A stretch of DNA of 64,000 bases from an uncultured Bacilli bacterium (GTDB lineage Bacteria; Bacillota_I; Bacilli_A; RF39; UBA660): contig CAKORG010000003.1 of assembly GCA_934101495.1 (NCBI GenBank), forward strand, positions 1-64,000, in the 5' to 3' direction. Position numbers and translations under genes: made by a program. Positions 63,528 through 64,000 of the stretch are shown here, one piece after another. Every line of letters starts with the position of its first letter. Positions within the stretch are counted from its first letter, which is position 1. Below the pieces are notes generated by a model, which was given only the letters and a program-made list of their open reading frames with translations, was not told the origin of the DNA and made no database searches.

Positions 63528-64000
63528 TTAACTAAGTTCAAGTGTTTCTGTAACATTTCCATCAATTATAACATCAATTCCATTTTCTTCTACTGAAAAA
63601 TATAGTTCATTATAATCAGGAAGACTCACAAATTTAAGTATTGCTTCATCACAGTTTTTATATATAAATAAACCATTATCATTTACAATAAAGATATAGT
63701 CTCCTACTCCATAAACATTAGTTTTGGTTAGATTTTCTAACTTTTCTATCCCACTATAATCATAAATGTGATAGCTATTGTCATAAGTAATATAGTAATT
63801 ATTATTGAAATCAGTTATTTCACTTCTAATAGCGTTTTTAAAAATAGTTCCATCTTCATTTAATATAAACCATAACGAATTTTGTTTAACAATAAACTTG
63901 GATGAATCTAATTTTTTATTGATTAAGTGCGAAGGCAAAGCAATATAATCATATTCACTAGGAATTGATATTTTTCCTATTTCTAGAAATGCTATACCCC
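63528..64000 (-). CDS. Unknown protein, N terminus off the right edge
   Basis: The minus-strand frame stays open to the window edge (at least 157 codons), so the true start lies outside. The visible part is acidic and beta-rich with repeated IFKN/YIFIVND-like units, with no membrane segment or known domain. It is separated from the valS T-box by about 45 bases. Confidence 0.55.
   Translation of the reverse strand, partial: GIAFLEIGKISIPSEYDYIALPSHLINKKLDSSKFIVKQNSLWFILNEDGTIFKNAIRSEITDFNNNYYITYDNSYHIYDYSGIEKLENLTKTNVYGVGDYIFIVNDNGLFIYKNCDEAILKFVSLPDYNELYFSVEENGIDVIIDGNVTETLELS

Overview
The window is about 64 kb of AT-rich DNA from a Gram-positive bacterium of the Bacillota. This rests on the paired replicative polymerases PolC and DnaE, a T-box leader, AGGAGG/GGTGAT ribosome-binding sites, and gene orders shared with Bacillus: ireB-ruvX-DUF1292-mltG-trmR-trhP1-trhP2, lepA/hemW, rpsU-yqeY, and yetF-like/TIGR04086/tgt. 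It carries a spore-germination receptor operon (gerA-gerC-gerB) and a SpoIIM-like protein, so a spore former or close relative is likely. TGG encodes Trp and TGA is used as a stop, so the code looks standard. I infer an uncultured gut-type member of the Bacilli; the exact lineage cannot be fixed from sequence alone.

Layout. 1-4.3 kb: a TasA-like surface protein cut by the left edge, an HTH regulator with a membrane protein, mnmA and a SpoIIM-like gene. 4.4-5.1 kb: a tiny DUF4044 gene and a compact candidate type I toxin-antitoxin locus with a second orphan antitoxin-like RNA. 5.1-11.5 kb: housekeeping (tig, greA, tRNA-wobble hydroxylation genes, mltG, ruvX, ireB). 11.5-13.9 kb: a 6S-like RNA, an ATPase, and a CptIN/ToxIN-type type III toxin-antitoxin locus with three antitoxin repeat arrays. 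13.9-18 kb: Smr and PfkB genes, a surface protein with a GC-rich 3' end, and an ORF6N gene surrounded by coding palindromes. 18-26.4 kb: tmcAL, polC and dnaE. 26.5-30.3 kb: an Rpn-like gene and two near-identical surface proteins that differ almost only in one short block near the C terminus. 30-43.2 kb: holA, yetF-like, tgt, an RsgI-like protein, an rRNA methyltransferase, the ger operon, yqeY, rpsU and a partly duplicated Rpn-like gene. 43.3-46.1 kb: a candidate two-peptide bacteriocin operon. 46.3-64 kb: hemW, lepA, tRNA-Ala, rpoZ, a pilin-like gene, a sigma/anti-sigma pair, a lipid-acylation cassette, and valS with an in-frame stop behind a T-box.

Most notable. (1) The paired proteins at 27.5 and 28.8 kb, and a third at 15.2 kb, look like targets of a diversity-generating retroelement: C-type-lectin-like C termini, hypervariability confined to about 83 bp, and GVRP/GTRP flanks. 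No reverse transcriptase or template repeat lies in the window. (2) The type III locus has exactly 49-nt repeats in three two-repeat arrays with covarying pseudoknot stems; two arrays have their own consensus promoters but only one toxin is present. (3) The type I-like locus has converging promoters and a shared terminator region. (4) Two unannotated double-glycine peptides with GxxxG motifs sit next to a C39-peptidase ABC transporter. (5) Four palindromes around and inside the ORF6N gene all encode variants of the same LRSxxxT peptide. (6) The essential gene valS is broken by a single TAA codon.
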